Numbered from the stretch's first letter, positions 29,522 to 39,680 are shown. The stretch is 64,000 bases of DNA from Alcaligenes endophyticus (GCF_026344035.1 NZ_JAPKND010000002.1:392149-456148); one strand, 5' to 3'. Translations and numbers: made by a program. The notes: generated by a model not told the origin, from the sequence alone.

Positions 29522-31812
29522 TAGACAGGCTTAATCCACAGCAACAGGCAGCAGTCACATTACCCGCCGGTCACGCATTAGTGCTGGCGGGAGCAGGTAG
29601 CGGGAAAACTAGTGTGTTAACCACCCGTATGGCGTGGTTAATTCAAACAGGGCAGATAAGCCCTGCCGGCCTAGCCGCCGTTACCTTTACCAATAAAGCC
29701 GCGCGCGAAATGCTGACGCGGCTTACTGCTTTATTGCCTATCGACACCCGCGGTATGTGGGTGGGTACGTTTCATGGCCTTTGCAATCGCCTGTTGCGCT
29801 TACACTATCGCGATGCTGGTTTAGTGCAAACCTTTCAAATTCTCGATATGGCGGACCAGCAGGCGTGTATTAAGCGTGTGCTCAAAGCGCATAATATCGA
29901 TGATGAGAAGTTTCCCCCTAAAGAGGTGCAGCGTTTTATTAATAGCTGCAAAGACGAGGGCTTGCGCCCTGAAGCGGTAGAGGCTTACGACCCGCATAGA
30001 CGGCGCTTGGTAGAGCTTTATACCTTATACCAAGAGCAATGCGAACGTGAAGGTGTAGTGGATTTTGCAGAGCTGCTGCTGCGCTCTTACGAGCTACTTA
30101 GCCGTAATGGGCCTTTGCGTGAGCATTATCAACGTCGCTTTCAGCATTTACTCATTGATGAGTTCCAAGATACGAACCGTTTGCAGTATCGCTGGTTACA
30201 GTTGCTCGCGGGGCCGCAAACTAGTCTGTTCGCTGTAGGGGACGATGATCAGTCTATCTACGCCTTTCGCGGTGCGAATGTGGGCAATATGGCGGATTTC
30301 GAGCGGGATTATGCCAAGGGTAATGTGATACGCCTCGAGCAAAACTACCGTTCATGTGGCCATATTTTGGACGCTGCGAACGCCTTAATCTCGCACAATA
30401 CAGGGCGTTTAGGAAAAGACCTTTGGACTGACAGTGGTGCAGGCGAGTTGATTCGTATCAACGAGCAGTCGTCGGATGGTCAAGAGGCGCAGTGGATCTT
30501 GGAAGAGATTAAGTCCTTGATTCAGGAAGGGCGGGACCGGCGAGAAATAGCAATCTTGTACCGGAGTAATGCACAGTCGCGCATTATTGAACATCAGCTA
30601 TTCACGCATGGCATCGCCTATAAGGTGTATGGCGGACAACGATTCTTTGAGCGCCAAGAGATTAAGCACGCCTTGGCTTACCTGCGATTAACGGATAACC
30701 TGGATGATGACACAGCCTTTTTACGCGTGGTGAATTTTCCTACCCGAGGGATAGGAGCGCGTTCTATTGAGCAGTTAATGGATTTAGCTCGCGAGCGTGG
30801 TGTCAGTTTAATGCGCGCCATACCTTATATGCAGGGTAGGGCCGCTGCTGCCTTGGGGCGCTTTGCCGGCATCATTCAGGAACTGGCTAACCAGGGTCAA
30901 GTGCTTAGCTTACCGGAACTCATCGAACATACCGTGCACGAAAGTGGCTTGTTAGCTCATTATCAAGCCGATCGTGAGGGGGCGGAGCGTTTAGAAAACT
31001 TGCAAGAGCTTGTGAATGCTGCGACCGTATTTGTGCAAGAAGAAAACGCCTCTGATTTACCCGCAGGGCGTATCCCTGATGAGCCGGCTGGCGCTGATCC
31101 GGTCACGGGTATCACTCCCCCAGCAGCGATGTCACCTTTAGGTGGGTTTTTAACTCACGCCTCCCTAGAGGCGGGGGATAATCAGGCTCAACAAGGTCAA
31201 GATGCTGTGCAGTTGATGACCATTCATGCAGCGAAGGGTCTAGAGTTTGATGCGGTATTTATTACTGGCCTGGAAGAAGGGCTATTTCCGCATGAAAATA
31301 GCCTGATGGATGCGGGTGGCGTCGAGGAAGAGCGGCGTTTGATGTATGTGGCTATTACAAGGGCACGGCAGCGCTTGTATATTACTTTAGCGCAAAGTCG
31401 AATGTTGCATGGACAGACACGTTATGCCTTACGCTCACGGTTTTTAGATGAGCTACCTGATGAGCATGTAAAGTATTTGTCGCCACGTTATCAAATGGCA
31501 GCAAGCCACTTAAGTGCAGAGCTTGACTCAACCTTTGGCTCGGGCGGGGCGTTTCGCCGTGGGCAGTCTTGGCAAGCTTCTAAGGGTAGCAGTGCCACGC
31601 CTTATGGCGGACGCAGTACTACCTCTAGCCTAGAGGTAAATGGCCAGGTTTTCCGAGTGGGGCAGGGCGTGCAGCACGCTAAGTTTGGCGAGGGTACGGT
31701 CTTGAGTTTGCAAGGGAATGGACAAGACGCCCAAGCGCAGATTCAGTTCCGCGAGGTAGGGACTAAGACCTTAGCCTTAGCAATAGCCAAGCTTGATATT
31801 ATCGCTGCATAA
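29518..31812 (+). CDS. uvrD: UvrD/Rep-type DNA helicase
   Basis: Superfamily 1 3'-5' helicase for nucleotide excision and mismatch repair. The 764-residue protein contains motif I AGAGSGKTSVLTTR, Ia FTNKAAREML, II DEFQDTN, III GDDDQSIYAFRGA, IV EQNYRS, V TIHAAKGLEFDAVFI, and VI VAITRARQRLYIT. The C-terminus (about 700-764, VFRVGQGVQHAKFGEGTVL) is the Tudor-like domain of UvrD/PcrA that binds RNA polymerase. Translation is coupled to the desaturase gene; a bidirectional terminator follows. Confidence 0.96.
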   Translation: MIDRLNPQQQAAVTLPAGHALVLAGAGSGKTSVLTTRMAWLIQTGQISPAGLAAVTFTNKAAREMLTRLTALLPIDTRGMWVGTFHGLCNRLLRLHYRDAGLVQTFQILDMADQQACIKRVLKAHNIDDEKFPPKEVQRFINSCKDEGLRPEAVEAYDPHRRRLVELYTLYQEQCEREGVVDFAELLLRSYELLSRNGPLREHYQRRFQHLLIDEFQDTNRLQYRWLQLLAGPQTSLFAVGDDDQSIYAFRGANVGNMADFERDYAKGNVIRLEQNYRSCGHILDAANALISHNTGRLGKDLWTDSGAGELIRINEQSSDGQEAQWILEEIKSLIQEGRDRREIAILYRSNAQSRIIEHQLFTHGIAYKVYGGQRFFERQEIKHALAYLRLTDNLDDDTAFLRVVNFPTRGIGARSIEQLMDLARERGVSLMRAIPYMQGRAAAALGRFAGIIQELANQGQVLSLPELIEHTVHESGLLAHYQADREGAERLENLQELVNAATVFVQEENASDLPAGRIPDEPAGADPVTGITPPAAMSPLGGFLTHASLEAGDNQAQQGQDAVQLMTIHAAKGLEFDAVFITGLEEGLFPHENSLMDAGGVEEERRLMYVAITRARQRLYITLAQSRMLHGQTRYALRSRFLDELPDEHVKYLSPRYQMAASHLSAELDSTFGSGGAFRRGQSWQASKGSSATPYGGRSTTSSLEVNGQVFRVGQGVQHAKFGEGTVLSLQGNGQDAQAQIQFREVGTKTLALAIAKLDIIAA

Positions 31813-31837
31813 AAAAGGGCCTAGGGCCCTTTTTTTA
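31811..31837. terminator. Bidirectional terminator between uvrD and yheS
   Basis: Six A, then GGGCC (31817-31821), loop TAG, GGCCC (31825-31829), then seven T. The A and T runs extend the stem, and each serves as the U tract for one direction, so it can stop both convergent genes. Confidence 0.9.
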
Positions 31838-31843
31838 TGGTTT

Positions 31844-33772
31844 TTAGTGGTCGCTTTGAGCTAAGGTTTCGATTTGCTCTTGTAAGTCTAGCCACTGCTC
31901 TTCTAGCTCTGTGTGTTGCTTGCTTAGCTCACCGTGCTCAGCCAGCAGTTGAGGTCGCTCATCTTTATATTGATCAGTATAAAAGTTTGGGTCTTGCATG
32001 AGCAGGTCTAGCTCTTGCAGTCGTTCGCCGGTTTTCTCCATTTGGCTTTCTATTTTACCCAGCTGCTTGTCCAAAGGCTTACGCAATTGGGCCAAACGTT
32101 GTCGTGTTTCCGCTTCTTGGCGCCGTTGCGTGCGACGATCAACACTGTTGCTGTCGTCTTGCTGCAATGCGCGAGTTTCCTTGCGCGCATCAGCTCTGGC
32201 ACTTGCATTACGGCTTAACAGCCAGTCGCGGTAGTCTTCAAGGTCACCGTCAAATTCTTGCACTTGACCATCGGCCACAATCCAAAACTCGTCAACGGTA
32301 GAGCGTAATAAATGCCTATCGTGCGATACCAGCAAGACGCTGCCTTCATAGCCAGCCAAGGCGGTCGCTAGGGCTTCACGCGTGTCGACATCTAAGTGGT
32401 TAGTAGGCTCATCCAGAAGCAGCAGATTAGGCTTTTGCCATACAATCAGTGCCAGCGCTAAGCGAGCTTTCTCACCGCCTGAAAATGGTGCCGTGGGATT
32501 AGAAGCCATATCGCCACTAAATCCAAAGCTACCCAGATAATTGCGTAACTCTTGTTCGCGTACATCGGGGGCCAGCCTAGCTAAGTGCTGTAACGGTGAG
32601 GAGTCGGGGTCTATCATGTCTAGCTGGTGCTGGGCAAAATAGCCAATTTCTAGCCCCTTAGCGGCTACTTTTTCTCCGCTTAATGGGGCTTGTTGCCCAG
32701 CTAAGGTTTTTATCAGTGTACTTTTCCCCGCGCCGTTCATTCCTAAAATGCCGATACGGCCTCCGCCACGCACCATTAATTGAACATTTTTTAAGATAGC
32801 CGTGCTGCCATAGCCTAGGTCGGCTTTGTCCAGTGTAAGTAGTGGGTCGGGCACGTAGGTGGGCGAAGGCAACTGTATGCTTATACTACTGTCTTCTTTT
32901 AGCGGGGCTAGCAGTTGCATGCGCGATAAAGCCTTAACCCGACTTTGTGCTTGTTTGGCTTTGGTTGCTTGAGCTTTAAAGCGATCAATAAACGACTGCA
33001 AGCGTGCAGCTTCCCGCGTTTGGCGCTGATAAGCAATTTGTGCCTGTTGCATGCGTTCTGCACGCTGCATGATAAAGTCGTGATAACCGCCTTTGTAGCG
33101 CACCAGTTTGTGATGATCAATGTGCAAAATGGCTTTGGCTACGGCATCCAAAAACTCAGTGTCGTGGGAAATCAGTAATACTGTCCCCGGGTAGCTGACC
33201 AACCAACGCTCTAGCCATAGCATGGCATCTAAGTCTAAGTGGTTAGTGGGCTCATCTAGTAAGAGTAGATCGGAGGGAGCCATCAGGGCGCGAGCCAGCG
33301 CTAGTCGCATTTGCCACCCACCAGAGAAATGTCCCACGGGCAGCAGCCACTCTTCGGGTTTAAAGCCAAGGCCGGCTAACAACTGTTCTGCGCGAGACGG
33401 TGCGGTCCAAGCATCGGCCTCAAGTAAAGCTGCCTCCAGTTCAGCGATACGTTGACCGTCATCGTCATGGGTTGCCGCGCGTTGGTCTTGCAAGCGGCGC
33501 AGGTCGCGGTCGCCGTCAATGACGAACTCTCGCGCAGGGCGATCTCGATCGGCTATATGTTGTTCCACGCTGGCAATACGCCAGCTTTCGGGCATGCTTA
33601 AGTGGCCGGCGTCTAGATCGAGCTCGCCTTGTAATAGAGCAAATAGGGTAGTTTTACCTGCACCATTTTTACCGACTAAGCCAACGCGTTCGCCGGGGTG
33701 TATGGTGAATTCACTTTGGTCCAACAGCACTTTAACGCCACGGCGTAAGCTGATTCCACTGGCGCGTATCAC
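31844..33772 (-). CDS. yheS: ABC-F family ATPase, YheS type
   Basis: Soluble duplicated ABC ATPase of the ribosome-associated ABC-F class. The 642-residue protein has two nucleotide-binding domains: Walker A GLVGKNGAGKTTL and GILGMNGAGKSTLIK, signatures FSGGWQMRLALA and FSGGEKARLALA, and LLLLDEPTNHLDLD/LLLDEPTNHLDVD. Between them is the linker QSFIDRFKAQATKAKQAQSR that reaches the ribosome in this class, and a C-terminal coiled coil (about 540-640). VIDGDRDLRRL and the overall layout fit YheS better than Uup. It starts inside the prmB stop region (4-bp overlap). Confidence 0.9.
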   Translation of the reverse strand: MIRASGISLRRGVKVLLDQSEFTIHPGERVGLVGKNGAGKTTLFALLQGELDLDAGHLSMPESWRIASVEQHIADRDRPAREFVIDGDRDLRRLQDQRAATHDDDGQRIAELEAALLEADAWTAPSRAEQLLAGLGFKPEEWLLPVGHFSGGWQMRLALARALMAPSDLLLLDEPTNHLDLDAMLWLERWLVSYPGTVLLISHDTEFLDAVAKAILHIDHHKLVRYKGGYHDFIMQRAERMQQAQIAYQRQTREAARLQSFIDRFKAQATKAKQAQSRVKALSRMQLLAPLKEDSSISIQLPSPTYVPDPLLTLDKADLGYGSTAILKNVQLMVRGGGRIGILGMNGAGKSTLIKTLAGQQAPLSGEKVAAKGLEIGYFAQHQLDMIDPDSSPLQHLARLAPDVREQELRNYLGSFGFSGDMASNPTAPFSGGEKARLALALIVWQKPNLLLLDEPTNHLDVDTREALATALAGYEGSVLLVSHDRHLLRSTVDEFWIVADGQVQEFDGDLEDYRDWLLSRNASARADARKETRALQQDDSNSVDRRTQRRQEAETRQRLAQLRKPLDKQLGKIESQMEKTGERLQELDLLMQDPNFYTDQYKDERPQLLAEHGELSKQHTELEEQWLDLQEQIETLAQSDH

Positions 33773-34692
33773 GAGACTAATTGCTCCCGTTGCAATAAAA
33801 GAATTTGGTCAGTGCTGTTTTCTGTACTGAGCCAAACAGGCTCTAGCTCGGGAAAGGCAGCGCAGAAGTGCTCATATTCGTGGCCGATTTCCAGCACTAA
33901 AATGCCCTCGGGTTGAAGGAAGTCTGGAGCCGCCTGCAGGATGCGCCGAACCAAGTCCATGCCGTCGTCACCGCCAGCTAAGGCCATATTGGGTTCGTGT
34001 AAGTACTCTTTGGGCAAGTTGTCCATAGAGTGTTGATTTACGTAGGGTGGGTTGCAGATAATGAGGTCGTAGCGTTGTGCAGGAAGGTCGTCAAATAGAT
34101 TGCTCTGGTGCAAAGATAAACGATCTTCTAGGCCGTAATCGCTGACATTCAGGCGGGCGACTTCTAGCGCTTCGGAGGATAAATCTACTGCATCAACGCG
34201 TGCTTCGGGGAATGCCAAGGCGCACAGTATTGCTAAGCAGCCGGAACCTGTACACATGTCTAAGGCATGCTGTACTTGAGAGGGGTCTGATATCCAAGGC
34301 TGCAGTTGTTCTTCGAGCAGCTCGGCGATGGGGGAGCGTGGCACGATGGTGGCGGGACTAACGCGAAAGCTATGTCCTTGTAACCACGCTTGGCCGGTTA
34401 AGTAGGCGGCGGGACACTGTTCGTTAACACGTCGTGTAATAAGTGCGATGTAGCGCTCACGTTCGCTTGCTAACAGGCGTGCATCTAAGAACGGTTCGAG
34501 CTGGTCTAGTGGTAAGTTCAGGCTATGCAAGAGAAGATAGACCGCCTCGTCCCAAGCATTGTCACTACCATGGCCAAAGCTTAGGGTGTCGTGGTTTAAA
34601 TAAGAGACCGCCCAGCGTAAGAGGTCGCGTAAAGTGAGCAGTTCGCGTTGCGCTGAGGCTTGCTCGGCAGCGCTGATATGATGTTCTAGCAC
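33769..34692 (-). CDS. prmB: 50S ribosomal protein L3 glutamine methyltransferase
   Basis: Methylates the glutamine of L3 during ribosome assembly using SAM. The 307-residue protein has a helical N-terminal domain (about 10-110), the SAM motif [20 protein letters not shown], the acidic [15 protein letters not shown], and the catalytic [14 protein letters not shown]. The fuller segment after NPPY and the length fit PrmB rather than the release-factor enzyme PrmC. It overlaps dapE by 7 bp and yheS by 4 bp, forming a tight dapD-dapE-prmB-yheS series. Confidence 0.93.
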   Translation of the reverse strand: MLEHHISAAEQASAQRELLTLRDLLRWAVSYLNHDTLSFGHGSDNAWDEAVYLLLHSLNLPLDQLEPFLDARLLASERERYIALITRRVNEQCPAAYLTGQAWLQGHSFRVSPATIVPRSPIAELLEEQLQPWISDPSQVQHALDMCTGSGCLAILCALAFPEARVDAVDLSSEALEVARLNVSDYGLEDRLSLHQSNLFDDLPAQRYDLIICNPPYVNQHSMDNLPKEYLHEPNMALAGGDDGMDLVRRILQAAPDFLQPEGILVLEIGHEYEHFCAAFPELEPVWLSTENSTDQILLLQREQLVS

Positions 34693-35822
34693 AGCAAGTT
34701 TTCCAATGTACGACGATAAATATTTTTCAGTTTTTCCAGATCGGCCAAATCGACATGTTCGTTAATTTGGTGAATGCTGGCGTTAAGGGGGCCAAACTCA
34801 ATAAGCTGGGGACAGATTTTAGCGATAAAACGCCCATCGGAAGTACCCCCGGTAGTGGAAAGTTCAGCTTGCACTCCTGTTTCTGCTTGAATCGCTGCTT
34901 TGAGCGCTTCGCTGAGTGCCCCCTCAGGGGTCAAAAATGGTTCAGCGCCCAGGGTCCAGCGCAGCTCAAACGGAACCTTATGTTGGTGCAAGATGCCTTC
35001 CACTTCAGCCTGTAAGGTAGCAGGTGTGTGTTCCGTGCTGAAGCGAAAGTTTAGCTCAAGGTCTAGGTAGCCTGGTATGACGTTCCCGGCGCCAGTGCCA
35101 GCATGGATATTAGAAATTTGCATGCTGGTAGGGGGGAAGTCGACATTGCCGGCATCCCACATGCGATCGCATAACTGCTGCAAGGCAGGACTAAGTAAAT
35201 GTATGGGGTTGCTTGCTAGTTGGGGGTAAGCCACATGACCTTGTTTTCCAAGGACTCGCAAGTGCCCGGATAGTGAGCCTCTGCGGCCATTTTTTATAGT
35301 ATCGCCAAAGACTTGGTTGCTGCTAGGTTCGCCAACGATACAGTAATCTAGAGTGAGGCCGCGCTCTTGGAGCTGTTCGCAGACATAGGCTGTGCCGTCA
35401 GTGGCAGGGCCTTCTTCGTCTGAGGTGATTAGTAGGGCAATCGCGCCTTGATGCTCAGGAAAATCACCAAGGAACTCGTGGCAGGCACAAATAAATGCAG
35501 CAATCGACGCTTTCATGTCCGCGGCGCCCCTGCCATATAGTTTACCTTGGCGTATGGTGGCTTCAAAGGGGGGGCTATCCCATTGCTCAAGTGGCCCCGT
35601 GGGCACCACATCCGTATGGCCAGCAAAAACAAATAGGGGGGCGGCTTCCCCTTTTTGTGCCCACAGATTACTGACCGAACCACGAGGCAAGTGCTCAATG
35701 ACAAAACCTAGTGGTTGTAGTAACTCTGCAATACGTTGTTGGCAACCAGCATCGTTAGGGGTGACTGAAGGCCTTTGTAGCAGGTCTGTCAGGAGTACCT
35801 GAGGAGAGGGAAAGGTGCTCAT
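34686..35822 (-). CDS. dapE: Succinyl-diaminopimelate desuccinylase
   Basis: Di-zinc hydrolase giving LL-diaminopimelate for lysine and peptidoglycan synthesis. From ATG 35822 the protein is 378 residues: [11 protein letters not shown] holds the first zinc His and catalytic Asp, [14 protein letters not shown] the bridging Asp, ITSDEEGPA the catalytic Glu pair, and the C-terminal [11 protein letters not shown] and [14 protein letters not shown] end with a zinc His. The upstream open frame to 35879 lies inside dapD; the chosen start is 1 bp after the dapD stop. Confidence 0.96.
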   Translation of the reverse strand: MSTFPSPQVLLTDLLQRPSVTPNDAGCQQRIAELLQPLGFVIEHLPRGSVSNLWAQKGEAAPLFVFAGHTDVVPTGPLEQWDSPPFEATIRQGKLYGRGAADMKASIAAFICACHEFLGDFPEHQGAIALLITSDEEGPATDGTAYVCEQLQERGLTLDYCIVGEPSSNQVFGDTIKNGRRGSLSGHLRVLGKQGHVAYPQLASNPIHLLSPALQQLCDRMWDAGNVDFPPTSMQISNIHAGTGAGNVIPGYLDLELNFRFSTEHTPATLQAEVEGILHQHKVPFELRWTLGAEPFLTPEGALSEALKAAIQAETGVQAELSTTGGTSDGRFIAKICPQLIEFGPLNASIHQINEHVDLADLEKLKNIYRRTLENLLC

Positions 35823-35823
35823 A

Positions 35824-36642
35824 TTAGCTTCGTAGTAAATCATTAATACTGGTTTTAGCACGTGTGCGGGCGTCGACACGTTTCACAATGATGGCGCAGG
35901 CCAAGCTATGACTGCCATCCTCAGCAGGCAATGAGCCCGGGACGACCACAGAACCTGACGGAACCCTACCATAGAAAACCTCACCTGTCTGACGGTCATA
36001 AATACGGGTGCTCTGCGATAGATAAACACCCATAGAAAGGACGCTATTTTCTTCCACAATGACCCCTTCGACAATTTCTGATCGGGCACCAATAAAGCAA
36101 TTGTCTTCAATGATAGTGGGATTGGCTTGTAACGGCTCAAGTACCCCTCCTATGCCGACACCTCCCGAAATATGCACGTGCTTACCAATTTGAGCGCAAG
36201 ACCCTACTGTAGCCCACGTGTCAATCATGGTGCCTGTGTCGATGTAAGCGCCGATATTGACGTAGCTTGGCATTAGCACAACGTCGGGAGCGATATAGGC
36301 CCCGTGACGTACGTGAGCGCCGGGAGTGACCCGTATCTGTAGGCGAGCGAAATCGGCCTCTTGGTAGTGTTCAAATTTCATGGGCACTTTGTCATAAAAA
36401 TGATTAGGTGCCTGGCCTGTGAGGCGATTGGCTGCTAGTTTAAAGCTAAGCAATATGGCTTTTTTAAGCCAGTCGTGTACGAGCCATGAGTGCGCTTTTT
36501 TTTCGGCTAAACGCAGAGAGCCTTGATCAAGCTGATTTAACACATGGTGCAAGGCAGCACGTAATTCCGGCGCTGGACTGTCACTATTGAGTTGCGTGCG
36601 ATTGTCCCAAGCGGCTGATATGATGGCTTGTAGGCTGTGCAT
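35824..36642 (-). CDS. dapD: Tetrahydrodipicolinate N-succinyltransferase
   Basis: Succinylates tetrahydrodipicolinate in the DAP/lysine pathway. The 272-residue protein has an alpha-helical N-terminus and the left-handed beta-helix made of hexapeptide repeats (about 105-240; [60 protein letters not shown] repeats). It heads the dapD-dapE-prmB-yheS run; 130 bp upstream separate it from an orphan gene, with a 12-bp palindrome TTGTATATACAA at 36746-36757 as a possible operator. Confidence 0.96.
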   Translation of the reverse strand: MHSLQAIISAAWDNRTQLNSDSPAPELRAALHHVLNQLDQGSLRLAEKKAHSWLVHDWLKKAILLSFKLAANRLTGQAPNHFYDKVPMKFEHYQEADFARLQIRVTPGAHVRHGAYIAPDVVLMPSYVNIGAYIDTGTMIDTWATVGSCAQIGKHVHISGGVGIGGVLEPLQANPTIIEDNCFIGARSEIVEGVIVEENSVLSMGVYLSQSTRIYDRQTGEVFYGRVPSGSVVVPGSLPAEDGSHSLACAIIVKRVDARTRAKTSINDLLRS

Positions 36643-36772
36643 AGGTAGGTCCTGGAGCGGGGGTCATCAATAAAAGCAAGAGGATGACGATAAAGAACCT
36701 AGTAAGAATAACCGAGCCTGACAGACAAACGGGATATTTTTATAGTTGTATATACAATATTAATGTTTGATC

Positions 36773-37261
36773 TTAGAGAGCTAAGTCGCGTTGCAAGTCT
36801 TGCAAAAGATCTTTGGCGATTTCTTTCTGAATGTAGGGGCTGAGTCTTTCTTCGCCATGGCTTAACACGACACTGATATGGCTAGAGCCTTCGGCGTTGG
36901 ATTGTGGCTTAATACGTGAAATGCCTAGGGAACGGATGCTTGAACTGGGATGATAGCGGCCTTGAAAGAGCAGCCCTTGTTCTGTGTCTAGCGTAATGGA
37001 TAGGGTTTGCTTAAGGATGAGCCGTACACACACCGCGTAAACTAGGACCAGTAAGAAGAGGTAAGGCAGGCTGTTATCGCGTCCTAAAAGACTGATAATA
37101 GGAATGCCACCTACAAAAAATAATACTAGTGCGGGTAGCCAGTATGCCATAAGGCGTTTTCTGAGATTTTGAGCCGCTGAATACCGATTACCGTAAACAC
37201 GGTAAGTTCGTTGGGTACCCAAATTGGTTTGAGTGTAAAAGGAATGCTGAAGACTGATCAT
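36773..37261 (-). CDS. Hypothetical membrane protein with two helices
   Basis: Unrecognised 162-residue protein. A basic N-terminal stretch (about 1-38) precedes two adjoining membrane helices: about 39-58 (AYWLPALVLFFVGGIPIISL) and about 65-83 (LPYLFLLVLVYAVCVRLIL). The C-terminal half (about 90-162) is soluble and ends in an acidic/Lys-rich helix. The layout resembles small PH-like membrane proteins, but no family is certain. It reads away from its neighbours as a single unit, with 179 bp of AT-rich sequence upstream. Confidence 0.6.
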   Translation of the reverse strand: MISLQHSFYTQTNLGTQRTYRVYGNRYSAAQNLRKRLMAYWLPALVLFFVGGIPIISLLGRDNSLPYLFLLVLVYAVCVRLILKQTLSITLDTEQGLLFQGRYHPSSSIRSLGISRIKPQSNAEGSSHISVVLSHGEERLSPYIQKEIAKDLLQDLQRDLAL

Positions 37262-37398
37262 AGCGGCACAAAATAAATATAGTTATAGAGCAGGCATTCA
37301 CATTCTATCTAAAGATAATGAAAGTTATATTTCTTGATGAAAATAATAATTATGGTTTTTAGTGTTGTCGTTATTTTAGGTAGCGTAGCAGAGAACAA

Positions 37399-37430
37399 TA
37401 AGCGGATACAAGCTTTTTGTTATCCGCTTA
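37399..37430 (-). terminator. Hairpin downstream of the 97-residue gene
   Basis: TAAGCGGATA (37399-37408) and TATCCGCTTA (37421-37430) form a perfect 10-bp stem with a 12-base loop that can pair further. It lies 10 bp past the stop of the minus-strand gene at 37441, as expected for a terminator, though its U tract is short and interrupted. Confidence 0.6.
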
Positions 37431-37440
37431 GGTAAAAATA

Positions 37441-37734
37441 TTAATTTTGCACACGTATTTCAAAATAAGCCTCGCACTCTCCTAGTTCGCGAAAGGCTTC
37501 TTGGTAAGCACGTGTAGCCGCCTGCTGCCACTGCTTAGCTAAAAAGATGTCGTGCTCGTTGAGTTCTTGAACATCAGTTTCTTCGACTTGTCTCCATGCT
37601 TTATAAGCTTCGATAACGCTGTCCGAGCTGCGTAGACTGCGCTCTAGGCTACGCCGAAAGCGGTATTCAGTGCTTTGACGCAATGCTTCGGGCAAGTCTT
37701 TAGGGGCATCATGTAGTGTGACGGTGTAGTCCAT
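37441..37734 (-). CDS. Hypothetical protein (97 residues)
   Basis: Unrecognised small cytosolic protein, rich in Glu, Arg, Gln and Tyr and predicted mostly helical (SLERSLRSSDSVIEAYKAWR, AKQWQQAATRAYQEAFREL). No signal peptide, membrane segment or cysteine is present. I see no clear ribosome site before the ATG at 37734. A terminator-like hairpin follows at once, which supports a real transcription unit. Confidence 0.5.
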   Translation of the reverse strand: MDYTVTLHDAPKDLPEALRQSTEYRFRRSLERSLRSSDSVIEAYKAWRQVEETDVQELNEHDIFLAKQWQQAATRAYQEAFRELGECEAYFEIRVQN

Positions 37735-38103
37735 GGTGATATTTTTGCTGTGTATAAAAACAGTAGATTAGCAGGTCTATCGATTTTGTGCAGTAAGTTT
37801 TTTACAGACGGTTCTTGTGATGTTTACCGCGTTTACGAGGCCACGGCGACGGCTGTAAGCCAACTAAAGGGTGATATTAAATAGTATTACTTTTAGTAAT
37901 TAAATAAATTGTTTTTGAGTAAAATAATTTTATTTCTATTTATTACATTTAATGTGGTTTGCGCATTGTTTGCTCATTGCTTTATTGATTTTTGTATAAA
38001 TCTGGTGTCGGTAGTGGCAATATATCTTGTGCAGGCCTAAGCATGCTCGCTTGCAACGTTAGTGAGTGGATTGTGGTGTTTTGGGGGGTAGGGCAGTAAA
38101 GCA
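37735..38103. other. AT-rich gap, no gene recognised
   Basis: 369 bp between two minus-strand orphan genes. The right part (about 37880-38000) is very AT-rich. I see no tRNA, strong hairpin or open frame worth reporting; it presumably holds the promoter of the 97-residue gene. Confidence 0.5.
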
Positions 38104-38748
38104 CTAATCGGTAAAGTTGCCACTTGTGCGCGACTGTTCTAGTAAGGTATGGAGCAATCCTAGGTTCACACGAAACCCGCAGTTGTCATGTTCTAGCAGA
38201 CCGCTTTTTTTCAAGCAGCGGTCGATCATCTGGATGACTTTAGGATGACAAGTGATTTTGCGGATGTCGTCCGTGAAAAAGTCGCCTTCAGGTAAAGGGT
38301 CCGAGGTTTGATTTAGCCCTATAAACCACCGCCACAGCATGTTGTAGCGCATTTGTTCGCATACGTGTTGGATATTGCAGCAGGAATAAACGATCTGGAG
38401 TATCCAAATACGGATGCCCATGGCGACTCGATCGCGGCCGTTATGGTGGATGCCTAAGTTATGTAAGAGGGCGTTTTCGTAGGCAAAGGCTTCATCGATG
38501 GCTTCGCGTAATTTTAATAAAGGATGATTTAAGTCGGGTAAGTAAGAGCTCAACTTGGTGACATCTCCCCACATACGATAAGAAATAATGCAGACCCATG
38601 GGGCGTCGTATCGGTGAACGATGACGGGCCCCACGGTACGGGCGACGTTTACCCACTCAGAGAGCTTTTCGTCCAAGGCGGTCATGGTGATTTTTTGACC
38701 GGCAATGTTTGTGTTCTGTAAGCTTGCTTGCATTTTGTTTCTCGTCAT
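38104..38748 (-). CDS. Hypothetical protein (about 214 residues)
   Basis: Unrecognised soluble protein. The N-terminal part (TALDEKLSEWVNVARTVGPV, then VHRYDAPWVCIISYRMWGD) resembles the shape of a type II antitoxin of the Phd/YefM kind: a short strand-helix-strand that often ends in a phrase like PWVCIIS. The C-terminal half contains RYNMLWRWFIGLNQ and GDFFTDDIRKI, a pattern I associate with IS5-type transposase N-terminal regions (MRYNMLWRWFVGL). So it may be a composite or domesticated protein. Start is uncertain: ATG 38748, GTG 38763 or ATG 38733. Confidence 0.55.
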   Translation of the reverse strand: MTRNKMQASLQNTNIAGQKITMTALDEKLSEWVNVARTVGPVIVHRYDAPWVCIISYRMWGDVTKLSSYLPDLNHPLLKLREAIDEAFAYENALLHNLGIHHNGRDRVAMGIRIWILQIVYSCCNIQHVCEQMRYNMLWRWFIGLNQTSDPLPEGDFFTDDIRKITCHPKVIQMIDRCLKKSGLLEHDNCGFRVNLGLLHTLLEQSRTSGNFTD

Positions 38749-38763
38749 TCCTTGTTCACCCAC

Positions 38764-39224
38764 TTAAGGGCAATCTTTTGGGGCTGTCGTGTGGTTTCAG
38801 TGAAACCCGCAAGTAAATGTGGCTTATGTTGTTTTTCAACATAAGGTTGTCTTTTTCTTGCATTGTTCTGGATGATTAACACTAGGAGGTTTTTTTGTTT
38901 GTTAAATCATCTCTCTACTTTAAATTAATTAAATTACTTTATGGTGAAATCAAATCCCCATTTCTAGAATATTTTGATTTTTATTTTTGTTGTTAAGTGA
39001 ATTTTGATTTATTTTTTTACTTTGCTTTTGGTTTTGTTTAGGTGTAAAGCGTTATTTTTTAAAATCATGTTTTATGCGGCTTTCACACGCTTTTTTGTTT
39101 TTGTTTGGTGTTGTTTATAGCGTTATTTATTCGATTCCTGTGCTGTTCTTGGTTGTTCTATGTTTCAGTAATGTGAATCGCACTCGGGGAAACTGTCATA
39201 TAAGCTCATTTAACGACTAAATAA
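38764..39224. other. AT-rich intergenic region
   Basis: 461 bp, the most T-rich stretch of the host part (about 38880-39180), with long runs of T and no plausible gene on either strand. It separates the orphan gene from the GspC-like gene and marks the start of a region of looser, probably acquired, gene order. Confidence 0.5.
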
Positions 39225-39680
39225 TTAATTTGTGAGTTGATCTTTTGATACGCTCCGTAGCAACACTCCCTCTTGGATAGTGGTCGGCTCTAAGCTGATG
39301 GTATAGCTACGCTGGTGATGCGTGATAGTGATGGCATGGGGGGCGATCTGGCTTAAGCGTAGCTCAGGAGCCAGTAGGTCGCCCGCTGTATAGGCTTGTG
39401 ACGCTTGGTTATTTACGCGCACCAAGGCAACCTCATTGCCAGAGTGATGAATAATGCCTAGTAACTCTATATTAAGTTGTATATCGCCAGGCTCCAACCA
39501 GCGTGTCATGTGTTGGCTTGTTGAGTCACTGTTAAAAATGATGGGTTTAGTAATGCTAACGGAAGCTTCGTATGGCTGGAAAAAATCCATATAACAGTAG
39601 ATGGCGCTTATTGCTGCGAGTAATACTCCTAAAGTATGAGTAGATGCTTTTTTGCTTATCCAAGGGGACGATCTGTTCAT
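39225..39680 (-). CDS. GspC-like type II secretion/pilus inner-membrane protein
   Basis: A 151-residue protein with a short cytosolic N-terminus, one membrane helix (about 16-31, THTLGVLLAAISAIYC) and a periplasmic domain. The segment IELLGIIHHSGNEVALVRVN, followed by YTAGDLLAPELRLSQIAPHAITI, matches the homology-region pattern of GspC/PulC (LxGVV...A.I......YxxGD......L..I....V.L). A PDZ domain is absent, so it is short. GGAGC precedes the ATG. It is divergent from gspH/I/J-like pseudopilin genes, which supports the call; the rest of a secretion system is not here. Confidence 0.6.
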   Translation of the reverse strand: MNRSSPWISKKASTHTLGVLLAAISAIYCYMDFFQPYEASVSITKPIIFNSDSTSQHMTRWLEPGDIQLNIELLGIIHHSGNEVALVRVNNQASQAYTAGDLLAPELRLSQIAPHAITITHHQRSYTISLEPTTIQEGVLLRSVSKDQLTN

